From: Micromonospora carbonacea
GTDB lineage: Bacteria > Actinomycetota > Actinomycetes > Mycobacteriales > Micromonosporaceae
Assembly (NCBI RefSeq): GCF_014205165.1
Contig: NZ_JACHMZ010000001.1
Coordinates: forward strand, 496,001 to 560,000
Direction: 5' to 3'
DNA length: 64,000 bases
Below are positions 47,665 to 56,397 of the stretch, piece by piece (position 1 is the stretch's first letter; the number at the start of each line of letters is the position of its first letter). A program made the translations under genes and the position numbers. A model generated the notes under the pieces. The model saw only the letters and a list, made by a program, of their open reading frames with translations. It had not been told where the DNA came from and made no database searches.

Positions 47665-48042
47665 TCACCCCTCCCGTCTCAACCGCACCTCGACCAGGCC
47701 GTCCCGGCAGCGCACGTCGTGCCGGGGCACGGCCACGCCGGGCAGGTCCAGGCAGGCGCCGGTGCGCAGGTCGTACACCTGCTTGTGCAGCGGGGAGGCG
47801 ACCGTCGGGGTGCCGCCCCGGCTGCCCACGATGCCCCGCGACAGCACGTACGCGCCGCCGATCGGGTCGAGGTTGTCCAGGGCGAACAGCTCGTCGCCGG
47901 TGCGGAACAGGGCGACCTGCGCCCCGTCGACCAGGGCCGCCACGCCCCGTTCCGGCTCCAGCCGCTCCAGCGGGCAGACCGGGCTCCAGCCCGGTGCGTC
48001 CGCCGCCGGGCGGCGCGTGGACGTGTCCGTCGCGATGCTCAT
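47665..48042 (-). CDS. nirD: Nitrite reductase small subunit
   Basis: A 125-residue Rieske-fold protein that partners NirB in assimilatory NAD(P)H nitrite reduction. It shows ALFRTGDELFALDNLDP, GIVGSRGGTPTVASPLHKQ and LRTGACLDLPGV. As usual for NirD, the Cys-His ligands of a true Rieske cluster are missing. The ATG overlaps the nirB stop. An open frame continues upstream across nirB but is only a shadow. Confidence 0.94.
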   Translation of the reverse strand: MSIATDTSTRRPAADAPGWSPVCPLERLEPERGVAALVDGAQVALFRTGDELFALDNLDPIGGAYVLSRGIVGSRGGTPTVASPLHKQVYDLRTGACLDLPGVAVPRHDVRCRDGLVEVRLRREG

Positions 48043-50639
48043 CGCCGTACCTCCGGAAGGCCGAGGGTGACCGGTTGCCGGCGGCGGGCGGGCGCCTCGC
48101 CGTCGGGTGCCGCTGCCGCCGCGACCGGCCGGGCCCGGCCGGCGGGCACGGGCTGACCGCGTTCGACGGCGAAGGTGATCGACGGGTCCGGCACGTCGGG
48201 CGCGTTGACGAACGACGTGAACCGGCGCAGCCGCTCCGGGTCGTCGAGCACGTCGCGCCACTCGTCCGAGTAGCCCGCCACGTGCCGGGCCATCTCCGCC
48301 TCCAGCTCGGCGCAGAGGCCCAGCGAGTCGTCCACGATGACCGCGCGCAGGTGGTCGAGCCCGCCCTCCATCGCCTCGATCCAGGCGGCGGTGCGCTGCA
48401 ACCGGTCCGCCGTGCGGATGTAGTACATGAGGAACCGGTCGATCAGCGGGATCAGCTCCGCCGTGGACAGGTCGGTGGCGAACAGGTCGGCGTGCCGGGG
48501 CCGGAAGCCGCCGTTGCCGCCGACGTAGAGGTTCCAGCCGGTGTCGGTGGCGATGATGCCGAAGTCCTTGCTGCGGGCCTCGGCGCACTCCCGGGCGCAG
48601 CCCGACACCGCCGACTTGAGCTTGTGCGGGGCGCGCAGCCCCCGGTAGCGCAGCTCCAGGGCGACGGCCAGCCCGACGGAGTCCTGCACCCCGTACCGGC
48701 ACCAGGTCTCGCCGACGCACGACTTCACCGTGCGCAGCGCCTTGCCGTACGCGTGGCCGGACTCGAAGCCCGCGTCCACCAGCCGCCGCCAGATCTGCGG
48801 GAGCTGGTCGACCCGCGCCCCGAACAGGTCGATGCGCTGCCCGCCGGTGATCTTCGTGTAGAGCTTGAACTCCTGCGCCACCTGACCGATCACGATCAGC
48901 TTCTCCGGGGTGATCTCGCCGCCGGGGATCCGGGGCACCACCGAGTAGCTGCCGTCGCGTTGCAGGTTCGCCAGGTACGCGTCGTTGGTGTCCTGCAACG
49001 ACGCCCGTTCGCCGTCGAGCACGTGCCCGGTGCCCAGCGACGCCAGGATCGAGGCGACCACCGGCTTGCAGATGTCGCAGCCCCGGCCCCGCCCGTGCTC
49101 GGCGATGAGCCGGGAGAAGGTGCGGATGCCGCGCACCCGCACCACGTCGAACAGCTCCTGCCGGCTCAGGTCGAAGTGTTCGCACAGCGCGGTGGACTGC
49201 TTCACCCCCGCCGCGTCGAGGAGCTGCTTGAGCATCGGCACGCACGACCCGCAGCTCGTCCCGGCCCGGGTGCACGCCTTCAGCGCCGGCACGTCCGCGC
49301 AGCCGCCGGCGATCGCCGCGTCGATGTCGTCGCGGGTCACCGCGTTGCACGAGCAGACCTGCGCGCTGCCGGGCAGCGCCCCGGCCCCGGCCGCCGCCCC
49401 GCCGGCCGGGGCCAGCAGCGCCAGCGGCGCGGCCGGCAGCGGCCCGCCGACGCTGGCCCGCAGCGTCGGGTAGGCGCTCGCGTCGCCGACCAGCACGCCG
49501 CCGAGCAGCGTCGTCGCGTCGTCGGAGAGGACCAGCTTCGCGTACGACCGGGTCGCCGGGTCGGTGAACGTCACGTCGAGGCTGCCCTCGGTGGTGCCGT
49601 GGGCGTCGCCGAACGACGCCACGTCCACCCCGAGCAGCTTCAGCTTCGTCGCGGTGTCCGCGCCGGGGAAGGTCGCCGCGCCGCCCAGCAGCCGGTCGGC
49701 CACGACCTCGGCGGTGGCGTAGCCGGGGGCGACCAGGCCGTGGCAGACCCCGTCGACGGCGGCGCACTCGCCGACCGCCCAGATCCGCTCGTCGCCGGTG
49801 CGGCACGTCGCGTCGACCAGCACGCCGCCGCGCGGGCCCAGCTCCAGCCCGGCCGCGCGGGCCAGGTCGTCGCGGGGCCGGATGCCGGCCGCCACCACCA
49901 CCAGCTCGGCGTCGACCGTGCGGCCGTCGGACAGCTCCAGCGCCGCCACCGCGCCGTCCGCGCCGGGCCGCAGCGCGGTGGTCGCCACCCCGAGGTGGGT
50001 GGTGACCCCCAGCTCCTCGACGTAGCGGCGCAGCATCGCCCCGCCGGCCTCGTCGACCTGCACCGGCATCAGCCGGGGCGCGAACTCGACCACGTGGGTG
50101 GCCAGGCCGAGCAGGCGCAGCGCGTTCGCCGCCTCCAGGCCGAGCAGCCCGCCGCCGATCACCGCGCCGACGCGCCGGCCCCGGGCGTGCTCCCGGATCG
50201 CCTCCAGGTCGTCGAGCGTGCGGTAGACGAACACCCCGGGCAGGTCCCGGCCCGCCACCGGCGGCACGAAGGGGTACGAGCCGGTCGCCAGCACCACCGC
50301 GTCGTACGGGTGCTCGCCGGCCGCCGTGACCACCACCCGCCGCTCGCGGTCGATGGCGGTGGCCGCCTCGCCGAGGCGCAGCTCCACCCCGTCGTCGGGG
50401 GTGTGCAGGTTCAGCTCCTCGGCGGACACCCCGTCGAAGAACGCCGACAGCCGCACCCGGTCGTACGCGGGCCGGCGCTCCTCGGCGAGCACCGTGACCT
50501 GCCAGCGGCGGCCGGTGTCGCGGGCGCGCAGCGCCTCGGTGAAGCGCTGGCCCACCATGCCGTTGCCGACGACCACCACCCGGCCGCCGGTCACGGTGCC
50601 GTCTGCGCCGGTGCCCGGCCCTGTCGTGTCGCCGTTCAT
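48039..50639 (-). CDS. nirB: Nitrite reductase large subunit
   Basis: Reduces nitrite to ammonium with six electrons. The 866-residue product has an N-terminal FAD/NAD(P) oxidoreductase (VVVVGNGMVGQRF, GGGLLGLEAANAL), a BFD-like [2Fe-2S] domain (CSCNAVTRDDIDAAI, GTSCGSCVPML), the ferredoxin-like half-domain and the siroheme/[4Fe-4S] domain with CVGETWC and SGCARECAEA. The ATG is chosen with GGAGG seven bases upstream; a GTG one codon earlier is possible. Overlaps both neighbours, third gene of the nas operon. Confidence 0.95.
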   Translation of the reverse strand: MNGDTTGPGTGADGTVTGGRVVVVGNGMVGQRFTEALRARDTGRRWQVTVLAEERRPAYDRVRLSAFFDGVSAEELNLHTPDDGVELRLGEAATAIDRERRVVVTAAGEHPYDAVVLATGSYPFVPPVAGRDLPGVFVYRTLDDLEAIREHARGRRVGAVIGGGLLGLEAANALRLLGLATHVVEFAPRLMPVQVDEAGGAMLRRYVEELGVTTHLGVATTALRPGADGAVAALELSDGRTVDAELVVVAAGIRPRDDLARAAGLELGPRGGVLVDATCRTGDERIWAVGECAAVDGVCHGLVAPGYATAEVVADRLLGGAATFPGADTATKLKLLGVDVASFGDAHGTTEGSLDVTFTDPATRSYAKLVLSDDATTLLGGVLVGDASAYPTLRASVGGPLPAAPLALLAPAGGAAAGAGALPGSAQVCSCNAVTRDDIDAAIAGGCADVPALKACTRAGTSCGSCVPMLKQLLDAAGVKQSTALCEHFDLSRQELFDVVRVRGIRTFSRLIAEHGRGRGCDICKPVVASILASLGTGHVLDGERASLQDTNDAYLANLQRDGSYSVVPRIPGGEITPEKLIVIGQVAQEFKLYTKITGGQRIDLFGARVDQLPQIWRRLVDAGFESGHAYGKALRTVKSCVGETWCRYGVQDSVGLAVALELRYRGLRAPHKLKSAVSGCARECAEARSKDFGIIATDTGWNLYVGGNGGFRPRHADLFATDLSTAELIPLIDRFLMYYIRTADRLQRTAAWIEAMEGGLDHLRAVIVDDSLGLCAELEAEMARHVAGYSDEWRDVLDDPERLRRFTSFVNAPDVPDPSITFAVERGQPVPAGRARPVAAAAAPDGEAPARRRQPVTLGLPEVRR

Positions 50640-52165
50640 CACGCCACCTCCACGCGGTCGTGTCGCGCCCTCGGGCTGTCGTCGTCGGCCGGGTCGGTCG
50701 CGGGCGGCCCGGCCGGTTCATCGGCCGCCGGGTCGACCTCGGCGAGCCAGCCGACGATGCCGGCGAGGGCGTCGCGGCACCCGCCGCAGCCGGTGCCGGC
50801 CCGGGTCGCCGCCGACATCGCCGCCACCGTCCGGGCCCCGGCCCGCCAGCAGGCCACCAGCGCGCCCTTGCTGACGTCGTTGCACTGGCACACGGTCGCC
50901 GCGTCCGGCATCAGCGCCGGTGACGCGGCCGGTGCCGCCGGCGCGCCGCCGAGCGCCCGGCCCAGCAGCAGCGCCCGCCGGTCCGACGGCACGGGCGCGC
51001 CCCGGTCGAACAGCTGCACCACCGTGCCGACGGCCGGGTTGTCGCCGAGCAGGATCGCCCCGGTCAGCCGCTCGTCGCGGATGCGCAGCCGGGCGTACGT
51101 GCCCCGGGCCGGGTCGGCGAAGGTCAGCTCCTCGACCGGCCCGTCGCCGGCCCGGTCGCCCCCGGCGGCGGTGTCGCCCATCGCGGCGAGGTCGATCCCG
51201 GCCGCCTTGAGCCGGGTCACCGCCGGCCGGGCCCGGTACGCCGCGTGCGCGTCCGCGCCGCTGAGCAGCTGCGCCACCACCCGGGCCTGCGCCCAGGCCG
51301 GCGCGACCAGCCCGCTGGGCGTGCCGTCGTGCTGGGCGCAGTCGCCGATCGCCGAGACGCGCGGGTCGCTGGTGCGCAGCCGGTCGTCGACCACGACGCC
51401 CCGCTGCACCGCCAGCCCCGCCGCGGCGGCGAGGGCGGTGTCGGGGCGCACCCCGCAGGAGAGCACCAGCAGGTCGGCGGCCAGCGACGAACCGTCGGAC
51501 AGGTCGAGCCGGACGCCGTCGGCGTCGGCGGCGAGCCCCGTCGCGGACGCGCCGAGGCGGGCGCGGACGCCGAGGCCGGCGAGCGTGCCGGCGAGCACCG
51601 CGCCGGCCGTCGGGTCGAGCTGCCGCTCCATCAGGTGCCCGTTCGGGTGGACCACCGTCACGTCCAGCCCCCGGGCGGCGAGCCCTCGGGCCGCCTCCAG
51701 CCCGAGCAGGCCGCCGCCGAGCACCAGCGCGCGGCGCGCGCCCCGGGCCAGGGCCAGGATGCGCCGGCAGTCGTCCAGGGTGCGGAAGACGGCCACCCGG
51801 TCGGGCAGGGCCGCCGGGTCCAGCCCCGGCAGCGGCGGCACCACGGCCCGGCTGCCGGTGGCGAGCACCAGGTGGTCGTACCCGACGCGCTCGCCGTCGC
51901 CGGTGCGCACCTCGCGGGCGGCCCGGTCGATCGCGGTCACCGCGACCCCGGTGCGCACGTCCACGCCGTGCCCGGCGGCCTCGGTCAGCTCCACGTCCGG
52001 CTCGTCGACCTTCCCGGCGAGCAGGGTGGAGAGCATGATCCGGTTGTACGCCCGGTGCGGCTCCGCGCCGAGCACGGTGACCTTGCGGTCCCCGGGGCGG
52101 GCGTGCAGCTCGGCGGCGAGCCGCGCGCCGGCCATCCCGTAGCCCACGATCACGACGGCGGTCAT
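50639..52165 (-). CDS. FAD-dependent reductase with BFD domain (NasC-like)
   Basis: A 508-residue flavoprotein: VIVGYGMAGARLAAELHARP at the N-terminus, VLGGGLLGLEAARGL for the second nucleotide fold, CGVRPDTALAAAAGL, and a C-terminal BFD-like [2Fe-2S] domain (CQCNDVSKGALVACW, GTGCGGCRDAL). It resembles the front half of NirB without the siroheme part. Position between nasA and nirB, with ATGA overlaps on both sides, suggests it carries electrons from NAD(P)H to NasA, as NasC/NasB-type subunits do; this is inference. Confidence 0.85.
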   Translation of the reverse strand: MTAVVIVGYGMAGARLAAELHARPGDRKVTVLGAEPHRAYNRIMLSTLLAGKVDEPDVELTEAAGHGVDVRTGVAVTAIDRAAREVRTGDGERVGYDHLVLATGSRAVVPPLPGLDPAALPDRVAVFRTLDDCRRILALARGARRALVLGGGLLGLEAARGLAARGLDVTVVHPNGHLMERQLDPTAGAVLAGTLAGLGVRARLGASATGLAADADGVRLDLSDGSSLAADLLVLSCGVRPDTALAAAAGLAVQRGVVVDDRLRTSDPRVSAIGDCAQHDGTPSGLVAPAWAQARVVAQLLSGADAHAAYRARPAVTRLKAAGIDLAAMGDTAAGGDRAGDGPVEELTFADPARGTYARLRIRDERLTGAILLGDNPAVGTVVQLFDRGAPVPSDRRALLLGRALGGAPAAPAASPALMPDAATVCQCNDVSKGALVACWRAGARTVAAMSAATRAGTGCGGCRDALAGIVGWLAEVDPAADEPAGPPATDPADDDSPRARHDRVEVA

Positions 52166-54276
52166 GCCTGCGCCCTCTCCACCCGTACGGCGCAGATCTT
52201 GAACTCCGGCATCCCGGAGACCGGGTCGACGGCGTCGTTGGTGACCGAGTTGGCCCGCGCGGCCCCGCCCCAGTGGAACGGCGCGAAGACGGTGTCGGGG
52301 CGGATCGTCGGGGTGAGCCGGGCCGGGGCGCGCAGCTCGCCGCGCCGCGAGGTGACGCGTACCTCCTCGCCGTCGCCGACGCCGAGCCGGGCGGCCAGGT
52401 CCGGGTGCAGCTCGACGAACGCGCCCGGCGCGGCCCGGCGCAGCGCCGCCACCCGGCGGGTCTGCGCGCCGGACTGGTACTGGGCGAGCACCCGGCCGGT
52501 GGTCAGCCGCAGCGGATAGTCGGCGCACACCTCCTCGGCGGCGGGGCGGTGGTCGACCGCGCGGAACCGGGCCCGCCCGTCGGGGGTGGGGAACGCGTCG
52601 GCGAACAGCCGCGGCGTGTCCGGCGCGTCCGCATCCGGGCAGGGCCAGAACACGCCGCCGGTGGCCTCGATCCGGTCGTAGCTGACCCCGGCGTAGTCGG
52701 CGACCCCGCCGGCCGAGGCCCGGCGCAGCTCGCCGAAGACCTCCGCCGGGTCGTCGCCGAAGCCCGCCTTCGCGCCGAGCCGGTCGGCCAGGTCGGCGAT
52801 GATCGCCAGGTCGGTCCGCACGCCCGGCGGGGGAGTCCGCACCGCGCGGCGGCGCAGCACCCGGCCCTCCAGGTTGGTCATCGTGCCGTCCTCCTCGGCC
52901 CACTGGGCGGTGGGCAGCACCACGTCGGCCAGCTCGGCGGTCTCGGAGCGCACCAGGTCGGCGACGACCAGCAGGTCCAGGCCCCGCAGCCGGCCCTCGA
53001 CCCGGGCCGCGCGGGGCGCGGACACCACCGGGTTGGAGCCGAACACCAGCAGCGCCTTCGGGCCCGCCGGGGTGCCGAGGGAATCCAGGAGCTGGTATGC
53101 GGGCACACCCGGCCCGGGCAGCTCGTCGGCGTCGACCCCCCAGACCCCGGCGACGTGCGCGCGGGCCGCCGGGTCGGTGATGCTGCGGTAGCCGGGGAGC
53201 TGGTCGGCCTTCTGGCCGTGCTCCCGCCCGCCCTGGCCGTTGCCCTGCCCGGTGAGGCAGCCGTAGCCGGAGCCGGGCCGACCGGGCAGGCCCAGCGCGA
53301 GCGCCAAGTTGATGAACGCGGTGACCGTGTCGACGCCCTTGGCGTGCTGCTCGGCCCCCCGCGCGGTGAGGATGATCGCGCCGCCCGCCGTGGCCAGGGC
53401 CCGCGCGGTGGCCTCCAGGTCGGCCACCGGCACGCCGGTCAGCCGCTCCACCTCGGCCGGCCAGTAGCCGGCCACCGTCCGCCGCACCTCGTCGAAGCCG
53501 GTGGTGCGCTCGGCGACGTACGCCCGGTCGACGTAGCCCTCGGTGAGCGCGATGTGCAGCAGCGCGTTGGCCAGCGCGAGGTCGGTGCCGGGCACCGGTT
53601 GCAGGTGCAGGTCGGCCTGCCGGGCGGTGGCGGTGGCCCGGGGATCCACCACGATCAGCGTCCCGCCGGCGGCCTGCTGGTCGGCGACGTGGCGCATCAG
53701 CGGCGGCATCGTCTCGGCCGGGTTCGCGCCCACCATCAGCAGGGTGCGGGCCCGGCCCAGGTCGGCCAGCGGGAACGGCAGCCCCCGGTCGACGCCGAAC
53801 GCGCGGTTGCCGGCCGCGGCCGCCGACGACATGCACCAGCGCCCGTTGTAGTCGACGTGCCGGGTGCGCAGCGCCACCCGGGCGAACTTGCCCAGCGCGT
53901 ACGCCTTCTCGTTGGTCAGCCCGCCGCCGCCGAAGACGGCGACCGCGTCGCGGCCGTGCCGGTCCTGGACGGCGCGCACGCCCCCGACGATCCGCTCCAT
54001 CGCCTCGACCCAGGACGCCGGGCGCAGCTGCCCGGTGCCGGCGTCGCGCACCAGCGGGGTGGTCAGCCGGTCGGGGTGGTCGAGCAGGTCGGCGGCCGTC
54101 CAGCCCTTCTGGCAGAGGCCGCCACGGTTGGTGGGGAAGTCCCGGGGGAGGACCTCGACCCGGCCGCCGGTCTCGCGCAGCGTCATGCCGCACTGGAGGG
54201 CGCAGTACGGGCAGTGCGTCGCCGCCTCCCGGGGGGAGCCCCCCGGGCCAGTCGCCGGCCGTGCACCGTCTGTCAT
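52162..54276 (-). CDS. nasA: Assimilatory nitrate reductase, molybdopterin catalytic subunit
   Basis: Reduces nitrate to nitrite in the cytoplasm with a bis-MGD molybdenum cofactor. The 704-residue product has the N-terminal [4Fe-4S] motif CPYCALQC with the fourth ligand in GGLCQKG, molybdopterin motifs (WCMSSAAAAGNRAFG, LLMVGANPAETMPP, GSGYGCLTGQGNGQGGREHG) and the C-terminal dinucleotide-binding domain (LRLTTGRVLAQYQSGAQT, FAPFHWGG). No C-terminal BFD domain: that function sits in the next gene. First gene of the operon; a GlnR-type site lies 25 bp upstream. Confidence 0.94.
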   Translation of the reverse strand: MTDGARPATGPGGSPREAATHCPYCALQCGMTLRETGGRVEVLPRDFPTNRGGLCQKGWTAADLLDHPDRLTTPLVRDAGTGQLRPASWVEAMERIVGGVRAVQDRHGRDAVAVFGGGGLTNEKAYALGKFARVALRTRHVDYNGRWCMSSAAAAGNRAFGVDRGLPFPLADLGRARTLLMVGANPAETMPPLMRHVADQQAAGGTLIVVDPRATATARQADLHLQPVPGTDLALANALLHIALTEGYVDRAYVAERTTGFDEVRRTVAGYWPAEVERLTGVPVADLEATARALATAGGAIILTARGAEQHAKGVDTVTAFINLALALGLPGRPGSGYGCLTGQGNGQGGREHGQKADQLPGYRSITDPAARAHVAGVWGVDADELPGPGVPAYQLLDSLGTPAGPKALLVFGSNPVVSAPRAARVEGRLRGLDLLVVADLVRSETAELADVVLPTAQWAEEDGTMTNLEGRVLRRRAVRTPPPGVRTDLAIIADLADRLGAKAGFGDDPAEVFGELRRASAGGVADYAGVSYDRIEATGGVFWPCPDADAPDTPRLFADAFPTPDGRARFRAVDHRPAAEEVCADYPLRLTTGRVLAQYQSGAQTRRVAALRRAAPGAFVELHPDLAARLGVGDGEEVRVTSRRGELRAPARLTPTIRPDTVFAPFHWGGAARANSVTNDAVDPVSGMPEFKICAVRVERAQA

Positions 54277-54300
54277 GTCGGCAAAGCGTGCCGCCGGGCG

Positions 54301-54338
54301 GTTTCGGGTCAGCGTCCCGTTTGTTTCGGTCCTGTCAA
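54301..54338 (-). promoter_or_regulatory. GlnR-type binding site before nasA
   Basis: Read on the minus strand: TTGAC-n6-GAAAC-n6-GACGC-n6-GAAAC, exactly the 5-6-5-6-5-6-5 layout of the actinobacterial GlnR box (GTnAC-n6-GaAAC repeated). Both GAAAC half-sites are perfect, the first GTnAC site differs in one base, and the second is weak. It ends 25 bp before the nasA ATG. Confidence 0.8.
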
Positions 54339-54377
54339 GAGCACCTCACACCGCACAGGAGAAACCCGCCGGACCTC

Positions 54378-55004
54378 CTACTCAGCGCCAGTCCGCCGAC
54401 GTGAGGCGAGCCTTTCCGGTCGGCTCGGCAGGCGCTCCAGCCGCTCCGCGAAGCGGGCGGCACCGGCCTTGCGCAGGAAGGCGACCAGTTCCGCCTCGGT
54501 GTAGTCGTCGATGCCCCGCGTGCGCCGGTAGTAGTCGAGTTGCTTCGCCATGACCCGCCACACCGGGGCCATCGAGTCGCCCGCGACGTGGTCCAGGAAC
54601 TCGTCTGCGGTGTGGACCTCAAGGCGGTCTCGCACGCACTCCGGGGGGAACGCCTCGCGTCCTTGTCGGTCGTTCGTCACCAGCACGTCGACGCCGCCGT
54701 GGATCGCGGCGGCGAGCACGTGACGGTCGTCGGGGTCGGGCGGGCAGGGCACCGAACCGGGGGAGTAGCCGGTGACCATGCCGTCGGGGAAAGCGGCGAC
54801 GAACTTGCGTCGCTGCCCGCCGATCGCGTGCTCGGACAGTTCCGGGCGCTTGCGGCGCAGGCGGTACATCCACTCCGCCAGGACGTCTTCGCTGTAGCGG
54901 AGGTCGTAGGCGCTCTCCAACGCAAGGAGGCAGATCCAGTCGCGGAGCGTCCGTGAATACAGGACGTTGGCATCCAGGAACACCAGGGGGGAGCTGGGGA
55001 TCAC
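54378..55004 (-). CDS. PIN-domain toxin-like ribonuclease
   Basis: A 208-residue PIN-domain protein with the acidic residues expected of the nuclease: LDANVLYS (Asp near residue 11), an internal SEDVLAEW (Glu) and the pair DPDDRHVLAAA and VLVTNDRQG. Longer than classical VapC (about 130), with a basic C-terminal tail. The GTG start has TAAAGT six bases upstream and no Shine-Dalgarno, so it could be made from a leaderless mRNA as well as from the antitoxin transcript. It follows the helix-turn-helix gene at 55042, forming a likely toxin-antitoxin pair. Confidence 0.85.
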   Translation of the reverse strand: MIPSSPLVFLDANVLYSRTLRDWICLLALESAYDLRYSEDVLAEWMYRLRRKRPELSEHAIGGQRRKFVAAFPDGMVTGYSPGSVPCPPDPDDRHVLAAAIHGGVDVLVTNDRQGREAFPPECVRDRLEVHTADEFLDHVAGDSMAPVWRVMAKQLDYYRRTRGIDDYTEAELVAFLRKAGAARFAERLERLPSRPERLASRRRTGAE

Positions 55005-55041
55005 CGGGACACTTTACCGATCGTGACCGATCGAGCACGCA

Positions 55042-55500
55042 CTACTCGTCGTTGAGTCCGAGCGCGTCCGACTCCAGCATCAGCGCCTCGTACGACCGGC
55101 GACGCTCCTCCAGTTGACGCTGCCTGAAGTCCAGGACGTCGCGCAGGAACACCCGGCGATGGCTGCCGACCCGGTGCGCCGGGATGGTGGCGTCGTCGAG
55201 CAGGCGGACGAGCGAGGGGCGGGACATGCCCAGGAGCTTCGCCGCCTCGGTGGTCGACAGTTCCCGGGAGATGGCGTTGACGGCCACGCCGTCGCCGCGG
55301 GCCAGCGTGGCGGCGATCTCGCGCAGCAGGTCGAACAGTTGCACGGGAACGGGCACCTCCTCGCCGTTGGCTGAGACGAGTCGCGTCGGGCCGTCGCCGA
55401 GGCGGCGGTGGTGACGCCTGAGGAAGTCGTCGATCTCGGCCACTCGTTGGCGCTCAGGGCCCTCGGCGGGCCGCACGGACATCGTGGCGGTGACGCTCAT
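55042..55500 (-). CDS. Helix-turn-helix antitoxin (excisionase-like DNA-binding domain)
   Basis: A 152-residue protein with an excisionase/MerR-like DNA-binding helix-turn-helix: LSTTEAAKLLGMSRPSLVRL followed by IPAHRVGSHRRVFLRDVLDF. The N-terminal 70 residues are polar. The ATG giving MSVTATMSV is used because GGGGGGAA stands before it; the upstream extension lacks support. It precedes the PIN gene on the same strand with a 37-bp gap containing two CGATCG palindromes, so it probably binds its own promoter and neutralises the PIN protein. Confidence 0.85.
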   Translation of the reverse strand: MSVTATMSVRPAEGPERQRVAEIDDFLRRHHRRLGDGPTRLVSANGEEVPVPVQLFDLLREIAATLARGDGVAVNAISRELSTTEAAKLLGMSRPSLVRLLDDATIPAHRVGSHRRVFLRDVLDFRQRQLEERRRSYEALMLESDALGLNDE

Positions 55501-55663
55501 GGCCGTTCCCCCCTGCTTCTGCGTGAGTTGTTTGGAGGATCCGTACAACTCACCCTGGACTCCATATTCACTCGTGTCCGAAGCAACCGCAAGCCATTGC
55601 GAATATTGCGCCTGTCGCGACCGGGTTCCAAGCAGTGGGGATGACCGGGGGTCACACCGGGAG

Positions 55664-55669
55664 TAGGCT
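55664..55669 (+). promoter_or_regulatory. -10 element of a leaderless promoter (55677 antitoxin)
   Basis: TAGGCT, 7 nt, then the ATG at 55677; no better Shine-Dalgarno than GAGGGG immediately before the ATG, which is too close to be ideal. Matches the leaderless pattern seen at glmS and the aminotransferase gene. Confidence 0.5.
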
Positions 55670-55676
55670 GAGGGGC

Positions 55677-55934
55677 ATGACTGCCAAGGTGACGCTGTCG
55701 TTCTCCGACGAGACGATCGAGGAGGCGCGCCGGTTCGCCAAGCGCGAGGGGCTGTCGCTCTCCGCCTGGATGGACCAGGCCGCCCGGGAGAAGGCGCTGC
55801 GCGAGGTCTTCACCGCGCACGCCGACGCCGTCAACCGGGCCGGGCTCGACCTGGAAGCGGCCGCCGTCGCCGACGCCCGCGAGGTGGCGCTGGTCGACGA
55901 CGTGCTCTTCCCCGGGCGGCCGCGTGCTGCGTAG
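55677..55934 (+). CDS. Antitoxin, ribbon-helix-helix type
   Basis: An 85-residue protein. The N-terminus MTAKVTLSFSDETIEEARRF with LSLSAWMDQAAREKAL has the beta strand plus two-helix pattern of ribbon-helix-helix antitoxins. The remainder is acidic and helical, suitable for wrapping a toxin. Its stop overlaps the GTG of the MazF-like gene by 11 bp. I chose the ATG over an in-frame upstream start because a TAGGCT -10 lies 7 nt before it. Confidence 0.85.
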   Translation: MTAKVTLSFSDETIEEARRFAKREGLSLSAWMDQAAREKALREVFTAHADAVNRAGLDLEAAAVADAREVALVDDVLFPGRPRAA

Positions 55935-56217
55935 GGGGGAGGTCTGGCGGATCTCCGGCGCCCGGGAGCGGCTCGGGCTCGTGATCAGCTCCGACGTCTA
56001 CAACTCCACCGACGTGCCCATCGTGATGGTCGCCGAGGTGGTCGAGGCGGCGCTGCTGCGCGACTCGCCGCTGGCCGTGCCGATGGGCGGGCACGTGGTG
56101 ATGCCCGACCGGCTCTCCTCGCCCATGAAGCAGTGGTTCACCGAGTGCGTGGACGTGGCCGACGCGGACACCATGCAGCGGGTCGCCCGCGCATTGCGTA
56201 TCCTGCAACAACTCTGA
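55924..56217 (+). CDS. MazF/PemK-type mRNA interferase toxin
   Basis: A 97-residue toxin-like protein. It shows the family start LRRGEVWRISG, then LGLVISSDVYNS, the VPM-GGHVVMPDRLSSP strand and the C-terminal helix ADTMQRVARALRILQQL. The catalytic Arg and Ser/Thr of MazF cannot be assigned with certainty by eye. It starts at a GTG inside the antitoxin gene. Together they form a second toxin-antitoxin pair between nasA and narK. Confidence 0.88.
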   Translation: MLRRGEVWRISGARERLGLVISSDVYNSTDVPIVMVAEVVEAALLRDSPLAVPMGGHVVMPDRLSSPMKQWFTECVDVADADTMQRVARALRILQQL

Positions 56218-56397
56218 CCGCAGCCCGACCGGGATCTCACCATTGTCCCGACCCGTCCTGTGCGGCGGCTGTTGCGTCGGCGACTCCCGCGACGAATGTT
56301 CCGGTAATCCCGGCCTCCTAACTTGCTGGCGGAACCGCCCGTCGCCCGTCCCCATGGCGTCGGGCGACGTGGACGCCCGGCCGGGAGGAGACAGCGG

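Noticed and set aside
47994..52142. A 1382-codon plus-strand frame over nirB and the FAD reductase
   Set aside because: Antisense shadow of two coupled minus-strand genes with intact cofactor motifs.
56218..56397. A GlnR box in front of narK
   Set aside because: Only isolated pieces such as GTAAT and GGAAC are present, with wrong spacing (8 instead of 6). No four-half-site arrangement like that at nasA was found.
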